From contig JAVKFY010000037.1 in the NCBI GenBank assembly GCA_040223615.1, positions 1-64,000 of the forward strand: a DNA stretch of 64,000 nucleotides, read 5' to 3'. The notes below the pieces were generated by a model, which worked only from the letters and a program-made list of their open reading frames with translations, ran no database searches and was not told where the DNA came from. Positions 39,840-48,584 of the stretch are shown one piece after another. The translations under genes and the position numbers were made by a program. How positions within the stretch are numbered: the stretch's first letter is position 1; each line of letters opens with the position of its first letter. The DNA is from JAVKFY01 sp040223615. Its GTDB lineage: Bacteria; Pseudomonadota; Alphaproteobacteria; GCA-2731375.

Positions 39840-40919
39840 TTAAGGCGCCAGCGCGAAGGTTTCCAGTAGGTCGTCGCCAACCGGCTGGCTGGAGAGCGCG
39901 CGCAGGCGCGGCCGGTGACCGACCTTGCCAAGGCCGAGCGGCCCCAGCGCGGCGATGCCGTCGCCGCCGATCAGGCTGGCGTTGCGGAACCAGCACACCC
40001 GGTCGACCAGTTCCTCGCGCAGCAGCGCGGCCGTCAACCCGCCGCCGCCCTCGACCAGCACGCGGGTCAGCCCGTGCTTGCCGAGATAACGCGCCGCCGC
40101 TGCCAGATCGACATGGCCGTCGACATCCGGCAGGCCGCAAACCCGCACCCCCGCCTCGCGCAGTTTCCGTGCCGCCGCCCGCTGCGCCGCCCGCGCCGTG
40201 GTCAGCACCCACACCGGCGAGTCCTGCGCGCTGAGCGCCAGCTTGCTGTCGGGCCGCAGTCGACATTGCCCGTCCAGCACCAGCCGCAGCGGCTGACGGT
40301 CTTCCAGACCTGGCAGCCGGCAGGTCAGCAGCGGGTCGTCGGCCGCCACGGTGCCGGCCCCGACCAGGATGGCGTCATGCGTGGCGCGCAAATGATGACC
40401 GCGCTCGCGCGCCGCAGGCCCGGTGATCCACTGCGAGTCGCCGCTGCGCGTGGCGATGCGGCCATCCAGCGTGCTGGCGACCTTCCAGGTGAACAGCGGC
40501 CGGCCGTGCCCGACCCGCATCAGGAACCCGGCCACCACCTCGGCCGCTGCCTCGGCCTCGCAGTTCTCGGCGACAGCGATGCCGGCGCGACGCAGCATCG
40601 CCAGCCCCTTGCCATCGACCCGCGGGTCCGGATCGCGTAGCGCCACGACCACGCGCGCCACCCCGGCGGCGATCAACGCCTTGGCGCAAGGAGGTGTCTT
40701 GCCGGTGTGGGCGCAGGGCTCCAGCGTGACGTAGGCGGTGGCCCCCCTGGCCGCGTCGCCGGCCCGGGCCAGCGCCTCGGTCTCGGCATGCGGGCGGCCG
40801 CCGGGCTGGGTCCAGCCGCGCCCGACCACCCGGCCGTCGTTGACCAGCACGCAACCGACGTTGGGATTGGGCCAGGTCCGCCCCAGGCCACGACGCGCCA
40901 GCGCGATCGCCGCGCGCAT
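39840..40919 (-). CDS. ribD: Bifunctional riboflavin deaminase/reductase RibD
   Basis: The 359-residue enzyme deaminates and then reduces the pyrimidine intermediate of riboflavin synthesis. The deaminase part has the zinc ligands in GGRPHAETEAL and VTLEPCAHTGKTPPCAKALI. The reductase part starts near residue 150: RPLFTWKVASTLDGRIATRSGDSQWITG and RVLVEGGGGLTAALL. The ATG at 40919 is the only usable start after the nrdR stop; its ribosome site is weak. Confidence 0.95.
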   Translation of the reverse strand: MRAAIALARRGLGRTWPNPNVGCVLVNDGRVVGRGWTQPGGRPHAETEALARAGDAARGATAYVTLEPCAHTGKTPPCAKALIAAGVARVVVALRDPDPRVDGKGLAMLRRAGIAVAENCEAEAAAEVVAGFLMRVGHGRPLFTWKVASTLDGRIATRSGDSQWITGPAARERGHHLRATHDAILVGAGTVAADDPLLTCRLPGLEDRQPLRLVLDGQCRLRPDSKLALSAQDSPVWVLTTARAAQRAAARKLREAGVRVCGLPDVDGHVDLAAAARYLGKHGLTRVLVEGGGGLTAALLREELVDRVCWFRNASLIGGDGIAALGPLGLGKVGHRPRLRALSSQPVGDDLLETFALAP

Positions 40920-40947
40920 GTGCGCGCCATCGCTGGCGCAGAGCGCG

Positions 40948-41418
40948 TTAGTCGTCGATGTCGTCGCCGGCGCCGCCGATCTGCTCAATGAATTCCTCGA
41001 AGTCCTTCGCCTCGCGGAAGTTGCGGTACACCGAGGCGAACCGCACATAGGCTACCGGATCGAGGCCGGCAAGCGCATCCATCACCATCTCGCCGATCGC
41101 CGCCGACTTGATCTCGCTCTCGCCGGAGCTTTCCAGCCGGCGCTGGATCGAGCTGACGATGCGCTCCACCCGGTCCGGATCGACCGGCCGCTTGCGGATC
41201 GCGATCTGGATCGAGCGGAACAGCTTGTCGCGGTCGAACGGCATGCGTTGGCCGTTCTTTTTCATGATGGTCAGCTCGCGCAACTGCACCCGCTCGAAGG
41301 TGGTGAAGCGCGAGGTGCAATTCGGGCAGAAGCGGCGCCGCCGGATCGCGGCGTTGTCCTCGGTCGGGCGCGAATCCTTCACCTGGGTGTCGTCATGACC
41401 GCAGAACGGACAGCGCAT
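40948..41418 (-). CDS. nrdR: Transcriptional repressor NrdR
   Basis: NrdR senses dATP/ATP and represses ribonucleotide reductase genes by binding NrdR boxes. The 156-residue protein begins with a zinc ribbon (Cys3, Cys6, Cys31, Cys34 in CPFCG and FCPNC), followed by an ATP-cone: LTIMKKNGQRMPFDRDKLFRS and on to VYRNFREAKDFEEFI. It lies 17 bases after glyA and just before ribD, the normal order. Confidence 0.97.
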   Translation of the reverse strand: MRCPFCGHDDTQVKDSRPTEDNAAIRRRRFCPNCTSRFTTFERVQLRELTIMKKNGQRMPFDRDKLFRSIQIAIRKRPVDPDRVERIVSSIQRRLESSGESEIKSAAIGEMVMDALAGLDPVAYVRFASVYRNFREAKDFEEFIEQIGGAGDDIDD

Positions 41419-41435
41419 CGCTCTTCCCGCCTAAC

Positions 41436-42740
41436 TCAGTTGTAGATCGGGAAGCGCTGGCACAGGTCCAGCACTTTCTCGCGGATCGCCCGCTCGGTGA
41501 GGTCGTTGCCGTCGACGCCGTTCGTCGCCAGGCCGTCCAACACGTCGCCGATCAGGTGGCCGATCTGCTGGAACTCGGCGACACCGAAGCCGCGCGTGGT
41601 CCCGGCCGGCGAACCCAGCCGGACGCCGGAGGTCACGGTCGGCTTCTCCGGATCGAACGGCACGCCGTTCTTGTTGCAGGTGATGCCGGCGCGCTCCATC
41701 GCCTTCTCGGCGACATCGCCGGTCAGGCCCTTGGGCCGCAGGTCGACCAGCATCAGGTGGGTGTCGGTGCCGCCGGCGACGATATCCAGGCCGCGTTCGA
41801 CCAGCACCGCGGCCATGGCCCGCGCATTGTCGACGACGGCCTGCGCGTAGTCCTTGAAGTCGGGCCGCAGCGCCTCGCCGAACGCCACCGCCTTGGCGGC
41901 GATGACGTGCATCAGCGGGCCGCCCTGCAGGCCGGGGAACACCGCGGAGTTGATCTTCTTGCCCAGCGCCTCGTCGTTGGTCAGCACCATGCCGCCGCGC
42001 GGCCCGCGCAGCGTCTTGTGCGTGGTGGTGGTGACGACGTGGGCGTGCGGCAGCGGGCTGGGATGCACGCCGGCCGCGACCAGGCCGGCGAAGTGCGCCA
42101 TGTCGACCATCAGCACGGCGCCGACGCTGTCGCAGATCTCGCGGAAGCGCTTGAAGTCGATGGTGCGCGGATAGGCCGAGCCGCCGGCCACGATCAGCTT
42201 TGGCTTGTGCTCGGCGGCCAGCTTTGCGACCTCGTCGAAGTCGATGAGATGGTCGTCGCGACGCACGCCATACTGCACCGCGTGAAACCACTTGCCCGAC
42301 TGGTTCGGCGGCGCGCCATGGGTCAGGTGGCCGCCGGCCGCCAGCGACATGCCCATGATGGTGTCGCCAGGCTTCAGCAGGGCCATGAACGCGGCCTGGT
42401 TGGCCTGTGCGCCGGAATGCGGTTGCACGTTGGCGAAGCCGCAGTCGAACAGTTCGCAGGCGCGTTCGATCGCCAGCCGCTCGGCGATGTCGACATGCCC
42501 GCAGCCGCCATAATAACGCCGGCCGGGATAGCCCTCGGCATACTTGTTGGTCAGCACCGAGCCTTGCGCCTGCAACACGGCGCGGCTGACGATGTTTTCC
42601 GAGGCAATCAGCTCGATCTCGTTCTGCTGGCGAAGCAATTCGCCGGCGATCGACGCGAACAGATCGGGATCGGCGGCGTCCAGATCGCGCTCGAAGAACG
42701 GATTCTCGGAACGCGACCGGTCGGCGGCGGGGATCGACAT
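41436..42740 (-). CDS. glyA: Serine hydroxymethyltransferase (housekeeping copy)
   Basis: GlyA converts serine to glycine while charging tetrahydrofolate. The 434-residue protein shows QNEIELIASENIVS, YPGRRYYGGCGHVD, and the Schiff-base lysine in VVTTTTHKTLRGPRGG (about residue 244). The ATG at 42740 follows AAGGAG twelve bases upstream; an upstream extension is unlikely to be translated. It starts the nrdR-rib operon. A second copy is at 52.6-53.9 kb. Confidence 0.96.
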   Translation of the reverse strand: MSIPAADRSRSENPFFERDLDAADPDLFASIAGELLRQQNEIELIASENIVSRAVLQAQGSVLTNKYAEGYPGRRYYGGCGHVDIAERLAIERACELFDCGFANVQPHSGAQANQAAFMALLKPGDTIMGMSLAAGGHLTHGAPPNQSGKWFHAVQYGVRRDDHLIDFDEVAKLAAEHKPKLIVAGGSAYPRTIDFKRFREICDSVGAVLMVDMAHFAGLVAAGVHPSPLPHAHVVTTTTHKTLRGPRGGMVLTNDEALGKKINSAVFPGLQGGPLMHVIAAKAVAFGEALRPDFKDYAQAVVDNARAMAAVLVERGLDIVAGGTDTHLMLVDLRPKGLTGDVAEKAMERAGITCNKNGVPFDPEKPTVTSGVRLGSPAGTTRGFGVAEFQQIGHLIGDVLDGLATNGVDGNDLTERAIREKVLDLCQRFPIYN

Positions 42741-43053
42741 GCGGTGGAAATTCTCCTTGCGCGCCGCCTGGCGCGGCGGCGCTTGCGCATACCATATCTT
42801 GCCTCGACCGGCTATAGCCGCACAAGACGCTGTTTGCACATTGCCGCATCGACGTTCGCCGCAGACGCCACGGCCCTGCCCGGCCGCAAGTCTTCGCCAA
42901 GACTACATGGCCGTGCGACAAGACGACTTGGCTACATTTGCCAAACATTTGAGCAACGACGCCCGGTCTGTGTCTCTATATTGGTAACCGATTGTTGACT
43001 TTTGACGGTTACCGTGCGAGTTCCACTGCGGTGCAGGGACCTAGACTTTGACG
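42741..43053. promoter_or_regulatory. Divergent promoter region between glyA and the mucR-type gene, with an inverted repeat
   Basis: This 313-base gap has no credible gene. GGTAACC (42983-42989) and GGTTACC (43007-43013) are inverse complements around 17 bases that contain two TTGAC-like hexamers. The arrangement, about 40-70 bases before the mucR start, looks like an operator over a -35 box, possibly for autoregulation. I found no riboswitch for glyA here. Confidence 0.45.
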
Positions 43054-43503
43054 ATGGCAGAAACGGCAAACGCGCCAAACGGTTCGGCGGCAGGCGGTTC
43101 GGACGATGTCCTGCGGATGGTGTCGGACGTGGTTTCGGCCTACGTGCGCAACCACACCGTCAGCGCCACCGAGCTTCCCGGCCTGATCCGGACCGTGCAT
43201 CGCGCCCTGACCGAGGTCGACGGCGTCGAGAATGGCAATGGCGCGGCGGCGCACCCGGCGGCCCGCCCGGCCGTGGCGGTGCGCAAGTCGGTGCATCAGG
43301 ACTACATCATCTGCCTGGAAGACGGCCGCAAGCTGAAGATGCTGAAGCGCTACCTGCGCACGCGCTACAACATGACGCCGGAAGAGTACCGGGCGAAATG
43401 GGCGCTGCCGGCCGACTATCCGATGGTCGCGCCGAGCTATTCCAATCAGCGTTCCAAGTTCGCCAAGAAGATCGGCCTCGGCCGCCGCCGCCCCGACGAA
43501 TAG
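43054..43503 (+). CDS. MucR/Ros family transcriptional regulator lacking zinc histidines
   Basis: The 149-residue protein belongs to the ROS/MUCR family, which binds AT-rich DNA and controls surface polysaccharide, symbiosis and virulence genes. It shows IICLEDGRKLKMLKRYLRTR and YNMTPEEYRAKWALPADYPMVAPSY. In Ros the zinc is held by two Cys and two His, and in MucR by Cys, Asp and two His. Here the line-up is Cys87, Asp90, Tyr100 and Arg104, so both histidines are replaced. Zinc-free members are known from Mesorhizobium. The start could be the ATG two codons upstream (43048). Confidence 0.92.
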   Translation: MAETANAPNGSAAGGSDDVLRMVSDVVSAYVRNHTVSATELPGLIRTVHRALTEVDGVENGNGAAAHPAARPAVAVRKSVHQDYIICLEDGRKLKMLKRYLRTRYNMTPEEYRAKWALPADYPMVAPSYSNQRSKFAKKIGLGRRRPDE

Positions 43504-43521
43504 GGCCGCGGCCCTACCCGA

Positions 43522-43740
43522 TCAGACCTCGATCCCGCGGCGCCTTGCCTCCGCCTTTGCGGCGTTCTTGCGCAGCACGTATTGCAGCTTGTTGATTGCG
43601 TTGCGCGACAGGATCGCCTCGCCGGCGGTCGCCGGGCCGGTGATCGAGACCTCGGTGCCGGTGACCGGGTCGATCGCCGAAACCTTCACGAAGGCACCGA
43701 CCTGGTGCAACTCGATCAGGTATTCGCCGCGCCCGCGCAT
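43522..43740 (-). CDS. Small conserved protein (DUF6898-like)
   Basis: The 72-residue protein starts MRGRGEYLIELHQVGAFVKV and continues with SAIDPVTGTEVSITGPAT and AINKLQYVLRKNAAKAEARR. I recognise it as a small family found next to hemA in Rhodospirillales (DUF6898), of unknown function. The DPVTGTEVSI pattern is common to small beta-hairpin proteins. It starts six bases after the hemA stop, on the same strand, so it is likely in the same operon. Confidence 0.7.
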   Translation of the reverse strand: MRGRGEYLIELHQVGAFVKVSAIDPVTGTEVSITGPATAGEAILSRNAINKLQYVLRKNAAKAEARRRGIEV

Positions 43741-43746
43741 CGGCCT

Positions 43747-44958
43747 TCAGGCGGCCCGGCGCAGGTTCAGGCGTGACCACACCTCGTTCAGGCTATCGAC
43801 CAGATGCTCGATCATCGCGTCGTCGTGCAGCGGCGAGGGCGTGAAACGCAGCCGCTCGGTCCCGCGCGGCACGGTGGGGTAGTTGATCGGCTGCACGTAG
43901 ACACCGTGCAGGTCCAGCAGTTCGTCGCTGACGCGTTTGCACAGCACCGGATCGCCGACCAGCACCGGCACAATGTGGCTGACCGACGGCATCACCGGCA
44001 GGCCGGCGTCGCTCAGACGCCGCTTCAGCGTATCTGCCCGCTCCTGATGGCGCACGCGCAGCGCCCCGTCCTGCATCACGTGGCGCACGCTGGCCAGCGC
44101 CCCGGCCGCCAGCGCCGGCGCCAGCGAGGTGGTGAAGATGAAGCTCGACGCGTAACTGCGCACCACGTCGATCAGGTTGGCCGACCCGGTGATGTAGCCG
44201 CCCATCACGCCGAAGGCCTTGGCCAGCGTGCCCTCGACGATGTCGATCCGGGCCATCACGCCGTCGCGTTCGGCCACGCCGGCGCCGCGCGGCCCGTACA
44301 TGCCGACCGCGTGCACTTCGTCCAGGTAGGTCAGCGCGCCATACTTCTCGGCCAGGTCGCAGATCTCGGCCATCGGCGCGATGTCGCCGTCCATCGAGTA
44401 CACCGACTCGAAGGCCACGATCTTCGCCGCCTTCGGATCGTCGGCGGCCAGCAGTTCTTCCAGATGAGCGACGTCGTTGTGCCGCCAGATCCGCTTCGGG
44501 CCGCCGCCGTGGCGCACCCCCTGGATCATCGACGCATGGTTCAGCGCGTCGGAATAGATGATGCAGTCGGGCAGCACCTGCGCCAGGGTCGACAGGGTCG
44601 CTTCATTGGAGATGTAGCCCGAGGTAAACAGCAGCGCGGCTTCCTTGCCGTGCAGGTGCGCGAGTTCCTCCTCCAGCATGACGTGGTAGTGCGTGGTGCC
44701 GGAGATGTTGCGCGTGCCGCCCGAACCGGCGCCCATCTCGTCGATCGCCTGGTGCATCGCCGCGGTGACGATCTCCGACTGGCCCATGCCAAGATAGTCG
44801 TTCGAGCACCACACCGTGACCGCCTGGGTGCCTTGATCGGTATGCCGGGTGGCGTTTGGAAAACGACCGGCATGTCGTGACAGGTCGGCGAACACGCGAT
44901 AGCGGCCCTCGTCCCGCAACGCGTCCAACCGATCCCTTAAGACTGCCTCGTAATCCAT
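43747..44958 (-). CDS. hemA: 5-aminolevulinate synthase
   Basis: This PLP enzyme joins glycine and succinyl-CoA to make 5-aminolevulinate (the C4 or Shemin route), typical of alphaproteobacteria. The 403-residue protein shows CSNDYLGMG, GAGSGGTRNISGTTHYHVMLE, FTSGYISNEA, DALNHASMIQG, DEVHAVGMYG and the Schiff-base lysine in EGTLAKAFGVMGGY. The ATG at 44958 (MDYEAVLRDRL) has GGGA eight bases upstream and is the family start; two earlier in-frame ATGs are 2 and 5 codons before it. Confidence 0.96.
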   Translation of the reverse strand: MDYEAVLRDRLDALRDEGRYRVFADLSRHAGRFPNATRHTDQGTQAVTVWCSNDYLGMGQSEIVTAAMHQAIDEMGAGSGGTRNISGTTHYHVMLEEELAHLHGKEAALLFTSGYISNEATLSTLAQVLPDCIIYSDALNHASMIQGVRHGGGPKRIWRHNDVAHLEELLAADDPKAAKIVAFESVYSMDGDIAPMAEICDLAEKYGALTYLDEVHAVGMYGPRGAGVAERDGVMARIDIVEGTLAKAFGVMGGYITGSANLIDVVRSYASSFIFTTSLAPALAAGALASVRHVMQDGALRVRHQERADTLKRRLSDAGLPVMPSVSHIVPVLVGDPVLCKRVSDELLDLHGVYVQPINYPTVPRGTERLRFTPSPLHDDAMIEHLVDSLNEVWSRLNLRRAA

Positions 44959-45026
44959 TGTCATGTCCCGCATAAACGCCACGCGCCGACGTCCGCGCGA
45001 ATAAACGTCGGTTAGCTTCAGATGAT

Positions 45027-45059
45027 GACCCGTTATGGTCAAGGTCCGGTTAACGGGTC
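45027..45059. promoter_or_regulatory. Inverted repeat in the hemA/ridA divergent region
   Basis: GACCCGTTA (45027-45035) and TAACGGGTC (45051-45059) are exact inverse complements with 15 bases between. The repeat lies about 70 bases upstream of hemA and 120 upstream of ridA. It could be an operator or an RNA hairpin; no protein can be assigned. Confidence 0.4.
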
Positions 45060-45090
45060 GCCGTGGTTCGAATTGTCGCACCCCGGCCCT

Positions 45091-45111
45091 GTTGCCGTAT
45101 ACGGCGGCAAC
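45091..45111. promoter_or_regulatory. 21-base palindrome between hemA and ridA
   Basis: GTTGCCG (45091-45097) and CGGCAAC (45105-45111) flank TATACGG. The arms are perfect and the size fits a dimeric regulator such as a TetR, GntR or LysR protein. It lies 70 bases before ridA-gcdH and may control that pair rather than hemA. Confidence 0.42.
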
Positions 45112-45180
45112 GGTTGTTTCAGTTCGCGCTTTGCGACTAAAACCCGCGTGAACTGCTCATCAGGGGAAGACGAGGACGGC

Positions 45181-45582
45181 ATGAAGGCGCTCAACCCGGC
45201 GGACTGGGCCGCACCGAAAGGCTACGCCAACGGCGTGCTGGCCGAGGGCAAGGTGGTGATGGTCGCCGGCCAGATCGGCTGGAACCCGCGGACGTCTGAG
45301 TTCGAGAGCGACGACTTCGCCGCCCAGGCGCGCCAGGCGCTGCAGAACACCGTCGACGTGCTGGCAGAGGCCGGCGCCGGCCCGGAACATCTTGTGCGGA
45401 TGACCTGGTACGTGGTCGACAAGGCCGAATACATCGCCGCCGGCCGCGAGATCGGGCAGAGTTACCGCGAGCTTCTGGGCAAGCATTATCCGGCCATGAC
45501 GCTGGTCGTGGTCGCCGGGCTGCTGGAAGACCGCGCCCGGCTGGAAATCGAGAGCACGGCGGTCCTGCCGTCAGGGAGTTGA
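45181..45582 (+). CDS. RidA family protein
   Basis: RidA-type proteins hydrolyse reactive enamine/imine intermediates from PLP enzymes. The 133-residue product has VVMVAGQIGWNPRT, QARQALQNTVDVLAEAGAGPEHLVRMTWYVVD, REIGQSYRELLGKHYPAMTLVVV and DRARLEIESTAV. In the last motif Arg-Ala-Arg replaces the usual active-site pattern, so it may be a side branch of the family. ATG 45181 follows GAGGA eight bases upstream. It lies four bases before gcdH. Confidence 0.9.
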   Translation: MKALNPADWAAPKGYANGVLAEGKVVMVAGQIGWNPRTSEFESDDFAAQARQALQNTVDVLAEAGAGPEHLVRMTWYVVDKAEYIAAGREIGQSYRELLGKHYPAMTLVVVAGLLEDRARLEIESTAVLPSGS

Positions 45583-45586
45583 AGCC

Positions 45587-46798
45587 ATGAGTGTCGAAAC
45601 CGCCACCCCGGGCGCGAAAGCCCCGAAGGCCGAGTTCGTCTGGGAAGACCCGTTCCAGATCGAGGACCAGCTCACCGAGGACGAGCGGCTGATCCGCGAC
45701 ACCGCGCATCAGTACGCGCGCGAGAAACTGCTGCCGCGGATCATCGAGGCGACGCGCCAGGAACGCTTCGACCGCGAGATCATGAACGAGATGGGCGAGA
45801 TGGGCTTCCTCGGCCCGACCATCGAGGGCTATGGCTGCGCCGGCGTGAACTACGTCAGCTATGGCCTGGTGGCGCGCGAGATCGAGGCCGTCGACAGCGG
45901 CTATCGCTCCGCCGCCAGCGTGCAGTCCAGCCTGGTGATGCACCCGATCCACGCCTACGGCTCGGAGGAGCAACGCCAGAAATACCTGCCCAAGCTGGCC
46001 ACCGGCGAGTGGGTCGGCTGCTTCGGCCTGACCGAGCCGGACCACGGCTCCGACCCCGGCGGCATGAAGACCCGGGCCAAGAAGGTCGACGGCGGCTACG
46101 TGCTGAACGGTGCCAAGATGTGGATCACCAACTCGCCGATCGCCGACCTTGCCGTGGTCTGGGCCAAGGACGACGAGGGCACGATCCGCGGCTTCGTGGT
46201 CGAGCGCGAGTTCAAGGGTTTCTCGACCCCGAAGATCATCGGCAAGCTGTCGCTTAAGGCCTCGATCACCGGCGAGATCGTGCTCGATAACGTGTTCGTA
46301 CCGGAAGAGAACAAGCTGCCCAACGCGCGCGGCCTGGGCGGCCCATTCGGCTGCCTGAATCGGGCTCGCTACGGCATCGCCTGGGGCTCGCTGGGCGCCG
46401 CGGAGTTCTGCTGGCACGCGGCGCTGAACTACACCCTGGAGCGGACCCAGTTCGGCCGCCCGCTGGCCGCCAACCAGCTGATCCAGAAGAAGCTCGCCGA
46501 CATGCAGACCGAGATCGCGCTCGGCTACCAGGGCTGCCTGCGGGTCGGCCGGCTGATGGACGAGGGCAAGGTGCTTCCCGAGGCGATCTCGCTGATCAAG
46601 CGCAACAGCTGCGGCAAATCGCTCGACATCGCCCGCATGGCGCGCGACATGCACGGCGGCAACGGCATCTCCGACGAGTATCACGTGATGCGCCACGTGA
46701 TGAACCTGGAGACGGTGAACACCTACGAGGGCACCCACGACGTGCACGCCCTGATTCTCGGCCGCGCCCAGACCGGCATCCAGGCCTTCACCGCCTGA
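45587..46798 (+). CDS. gcdH: Glutaryl-CoA dehydrogenase
   Basis: The enzyme oxidises and decarboxylates glutaryl-CoA to crotonyl-CoA in lysine and tryptophan breakdown. The 403-residue protein has the long N-terminus and ERLIRDTAHQYAREKLLPR. It also shows the Arg of RSAASVQSSLVMHPI, which binds the glutaryl carboxylate, CFGLTEPDHGSDPGGM, and the catalytic Glu in NTYEGTHDVHALIL (about residue 381). It forms an operon with the RidA gene, and the region upstream contains two inverted repeats. Confidence 0.93.
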   Translation: MSVETATPGAKAPKAEFVWEDPFQIEDQLTEDERLIRDTAHQYAREKLLPRIIEATRQERFDREIMNEMGEMGFLGPTIEGYGCAGVNYVSYGLVAREIEAVDSGYRSAASVQSSLVMHPIHAYGSEEQRQKYLPKLATGEWVGCFGLTEPDHGSDPGGMKTRAKKVDGGYVLNGAKMWITNSPIADLAVVWAKDDEGTIRGFVVEREFKGFSTPKIIGKLSLKASITGEIVLDNVFVPEENKLPNARGLGGPFGCLNRARYGIAWGSLGAAEFCWHAALNYTLERTQFGRPLAANQLIQKKLADMQTEIALGYQGCLRVGRLMDEGKVLPEAISLIKRNSCGKSLDIARMARDMHGGNGISDEYHVMRHVMNLETVNTYEGTHDVHALILGRAQTGIQAFTA

Positions 46799-46857
46799 CC
46801 CAGCCGACCCACACGACCACGCCGCCGGCCGACACGGTCGGCGGCGGCAAGCTGGTC

Positions 46858-47733
46858 ATGCTGGGCGCGATGACGCTCGGCTGGGGCCTGTTCTGGCCGT
46901 TCATGCAGATCGCGCTGGCCGAGATGCCGATCCTGACCTTCCGCGCGATCTGTGCCGAGGCCGGCGGCGCGATCCTGCTGCTGATCGCGCTCGCCACCGG
47001 CGACAGTATCCGCATCCCGCGCAACGAGTGGGGCGGGCTGCTGGTGATCGCCTTCGTCAACTCCACGCTGTGGCTGATGCTGACCGCGACCGGCGTGGTC
47101 CTGCTCGGCTCCGGCCGCGCCGTGCTGCTCGCCTACACCATGCCGTTGTGGGCGTTTCTGTTCGGCATCTGGCTGCTCGGCGAACGGCCGCGCCAGCGGC
47201 AGTATGTCGGCCTCGGGCTCGGCCTCGCCGGCGTCGCGGTGCTGGTGGCGCCATCGATCTTCGGCGACGGCGACCTGTCGCTGCCCGGCGTGCTGGCGAT
47301 GCTGGGCGCTGCGATGGTCTGGGCCGGCGGCGGCACGCTGGTGAAACGTCGCAGCTGGGCGATGTCGATGCCGACCTTGAGCGGCTGGCAGCTTGTCATC
47401 GGCGGCCTGCCGATCTGTTTCGCCGCCGCTGTCCTGGAGGCCGACCGGATCGGCCCGATCTCCTGGGTCGCCAGCCTGGCGCTGGCCTACAACGTGCTGA
47501 TCGGCGTCTCGTTCGGGGTCTATGTCTGGTTCCGGCTGGTGCAGACCCTGCCGATGAGCGTGGCGTCGATGGCGGTCCTGCTGGTGCCGGTGATAGGCCT
47601 GACGTCCAGCGCCTGGCTGGTCGACGCGCCGCTCGGCTGGCCCGAACTCGGCTCGCTGGCGCTGATCGTGCTGGGCGTGTCGACCGTGGTGCCGATGCCG
47701 AAGCTTGCTAACCTGCGCCGACGAACGAGTTGA
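46858..47733 (+). CDS. EamA/DMT family transporter
   Basis: The 291-residue protein has ten membrane segments in two repeats. The first ends near LGERPRQRQYVGLGLGLAGVAVLVAP and the second near DAPLGWPELGSLALIVLGVSTVV, typical of EamA. A long frame opens earlier, but no good start lies between the gcdH stop and the ATG at 46858; the ribosome site is weak. Substrate unknown. The hydrolase gene follows within 14 bases. Confidence 0.85.
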   Translation: MLGAMTLGWGLFWPFMQIALAEMPILTFRAICAEAGGAILLLIALATGDSIRIPRNEWGGLLVIAFVNSTLWLMLTATGVVLLGSGRAVLLAYTMPLWAFLFGIWLLGERPRQRQYVGLGLGLAGVAVLVAPSIFGDGDLSLPGVLAMLGAAMVWAGGGTLVKRRSWAMSMPTLSGWQLVIGGLPICFAAAVLEADRIGPISWVASLALAYNVLIGVSFGVYVWFRLVQTLPMSVASMAVLLVPVIGLTSSAWLVDAPLGWPELGSLALIVLGVSTVVPMPKLANLRRRTS

Positions 47734-47747
47734 GGAGAGCGACGACG

Positions 47748-48584
47748 ATGGATTGGGAAGGCCAGTTCAACCCGCGCGCGGCGGTGAAGGACTTCGAGAA
47801 GCTGACCGAACAGCGCAACGCCGCCGCGGATGCCGTGCGCGGCAAGCTGCGCGCCACGCTTGACGTGCCTTACGGTTCGGGCGAGCGCGAGAAGGTCGAT
47901 ATCTACCGGCCGGCCGGCGACGCCCCGGCGCCGGTTCAGGTCTACTTCCACGGCGGCTACTGGCGCGGCAACAGCCGGGCCGACTTCCCGCACCTGACGC
48001 CGACCTTCACCGACGCCGGCGCGGTCTGCGTGCTGGCCGGCTACGACCTGTGCCCGACCGTGACGCTCGACGACATCGTCGCGCAGGCCTATCGCTGCCT
48101 TGCTTGGATCCATCGCAACATCGCCGACCACGGCGGCGACCCGGCGCGTATTTATGTCTCCGGCAGTTCCGCCGGCGGACACCTGACGGCGATGGCGCTG
48201 GCCCGCGACTGGCGCCAGGATGGCTTGCCCGTCGACCTGATCAAGGGCGGCGCACCGATCACCGGCGTGTACGACGTCGCCCCGGTGCTGAACATCACGG
48301 TCAACGCCGAGATCCGGCTGACCGCCGACATGGTCGACAGGCTCAGCCCGAAGGACATGGCGCCGCGCCACGGCGGCCCGGTCCTGGTCGCGGTCGGCGG
48401 TGCCGAGACCGAGAGCTGGATTGGCATGTCGCGCGACTACGCCGAGATGTGCCGCAACGCCGGCTGCGACGTGGAATATCTGGAGCCGGACGGCCTGAAC
48501 CACTTCACCGTCACCGCCTCCATCGCCGATCCGCAAAGCCCCCTGGCCCAGGCGATGCTGCGGCAGATGGGGTTGGCCGGCTAG
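47748..48584 (+). CDS. Alpha/beta hydrolase, HSL/kynurenine formamidase-like
   Basis: The 278-residue protein has the HSL-type oxyanion motif YFHGGYWRG and the nucleophile elbow SGSSAGGHLT, with Ser near residue 142. The acid and His are predicted in the C-terminal GLNHFTV region (about residue 258). The fold and motif set resemble arylformamidases and BD-FAE-like esterases. The start MDWEGQFNPRAAVKDF follows TTGAGGAGAG; an ATG six codons earlier is weaker. A role in tryptophan breakdown with gcdH is possible but not shown. Confidence 0.85.
   Translation: MDWEGQFNPRAAVKDFEKLTEQRNAAADAVRGKLRATLDVPYGSGEREKVDIYRPAGDAPAPVQVYFHGGYWRGNSRADFPHLTPTFTDAGAVCVLAGYDLCPTVTLDDIVAQAYRCLAWIHRNIADHGGDPARIYVSGSSAGGHLTAMALARDWRQDGLPVDLIKGGAPITGVYDVAPVLNITVNAEIRLTADMVDRLSPKDMAPRHGGPVLVAVGGAETESWIGMSRDYAEMCRNAGCDVEYLEPDGLNHFTVTASIADPQSPLAQAMLRQMGLAG

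Noticed and set aside
42741..42980. Glycine riboswitch before glyA
   Set aside because: None of the conserved glycine aptamer blocks could be found.
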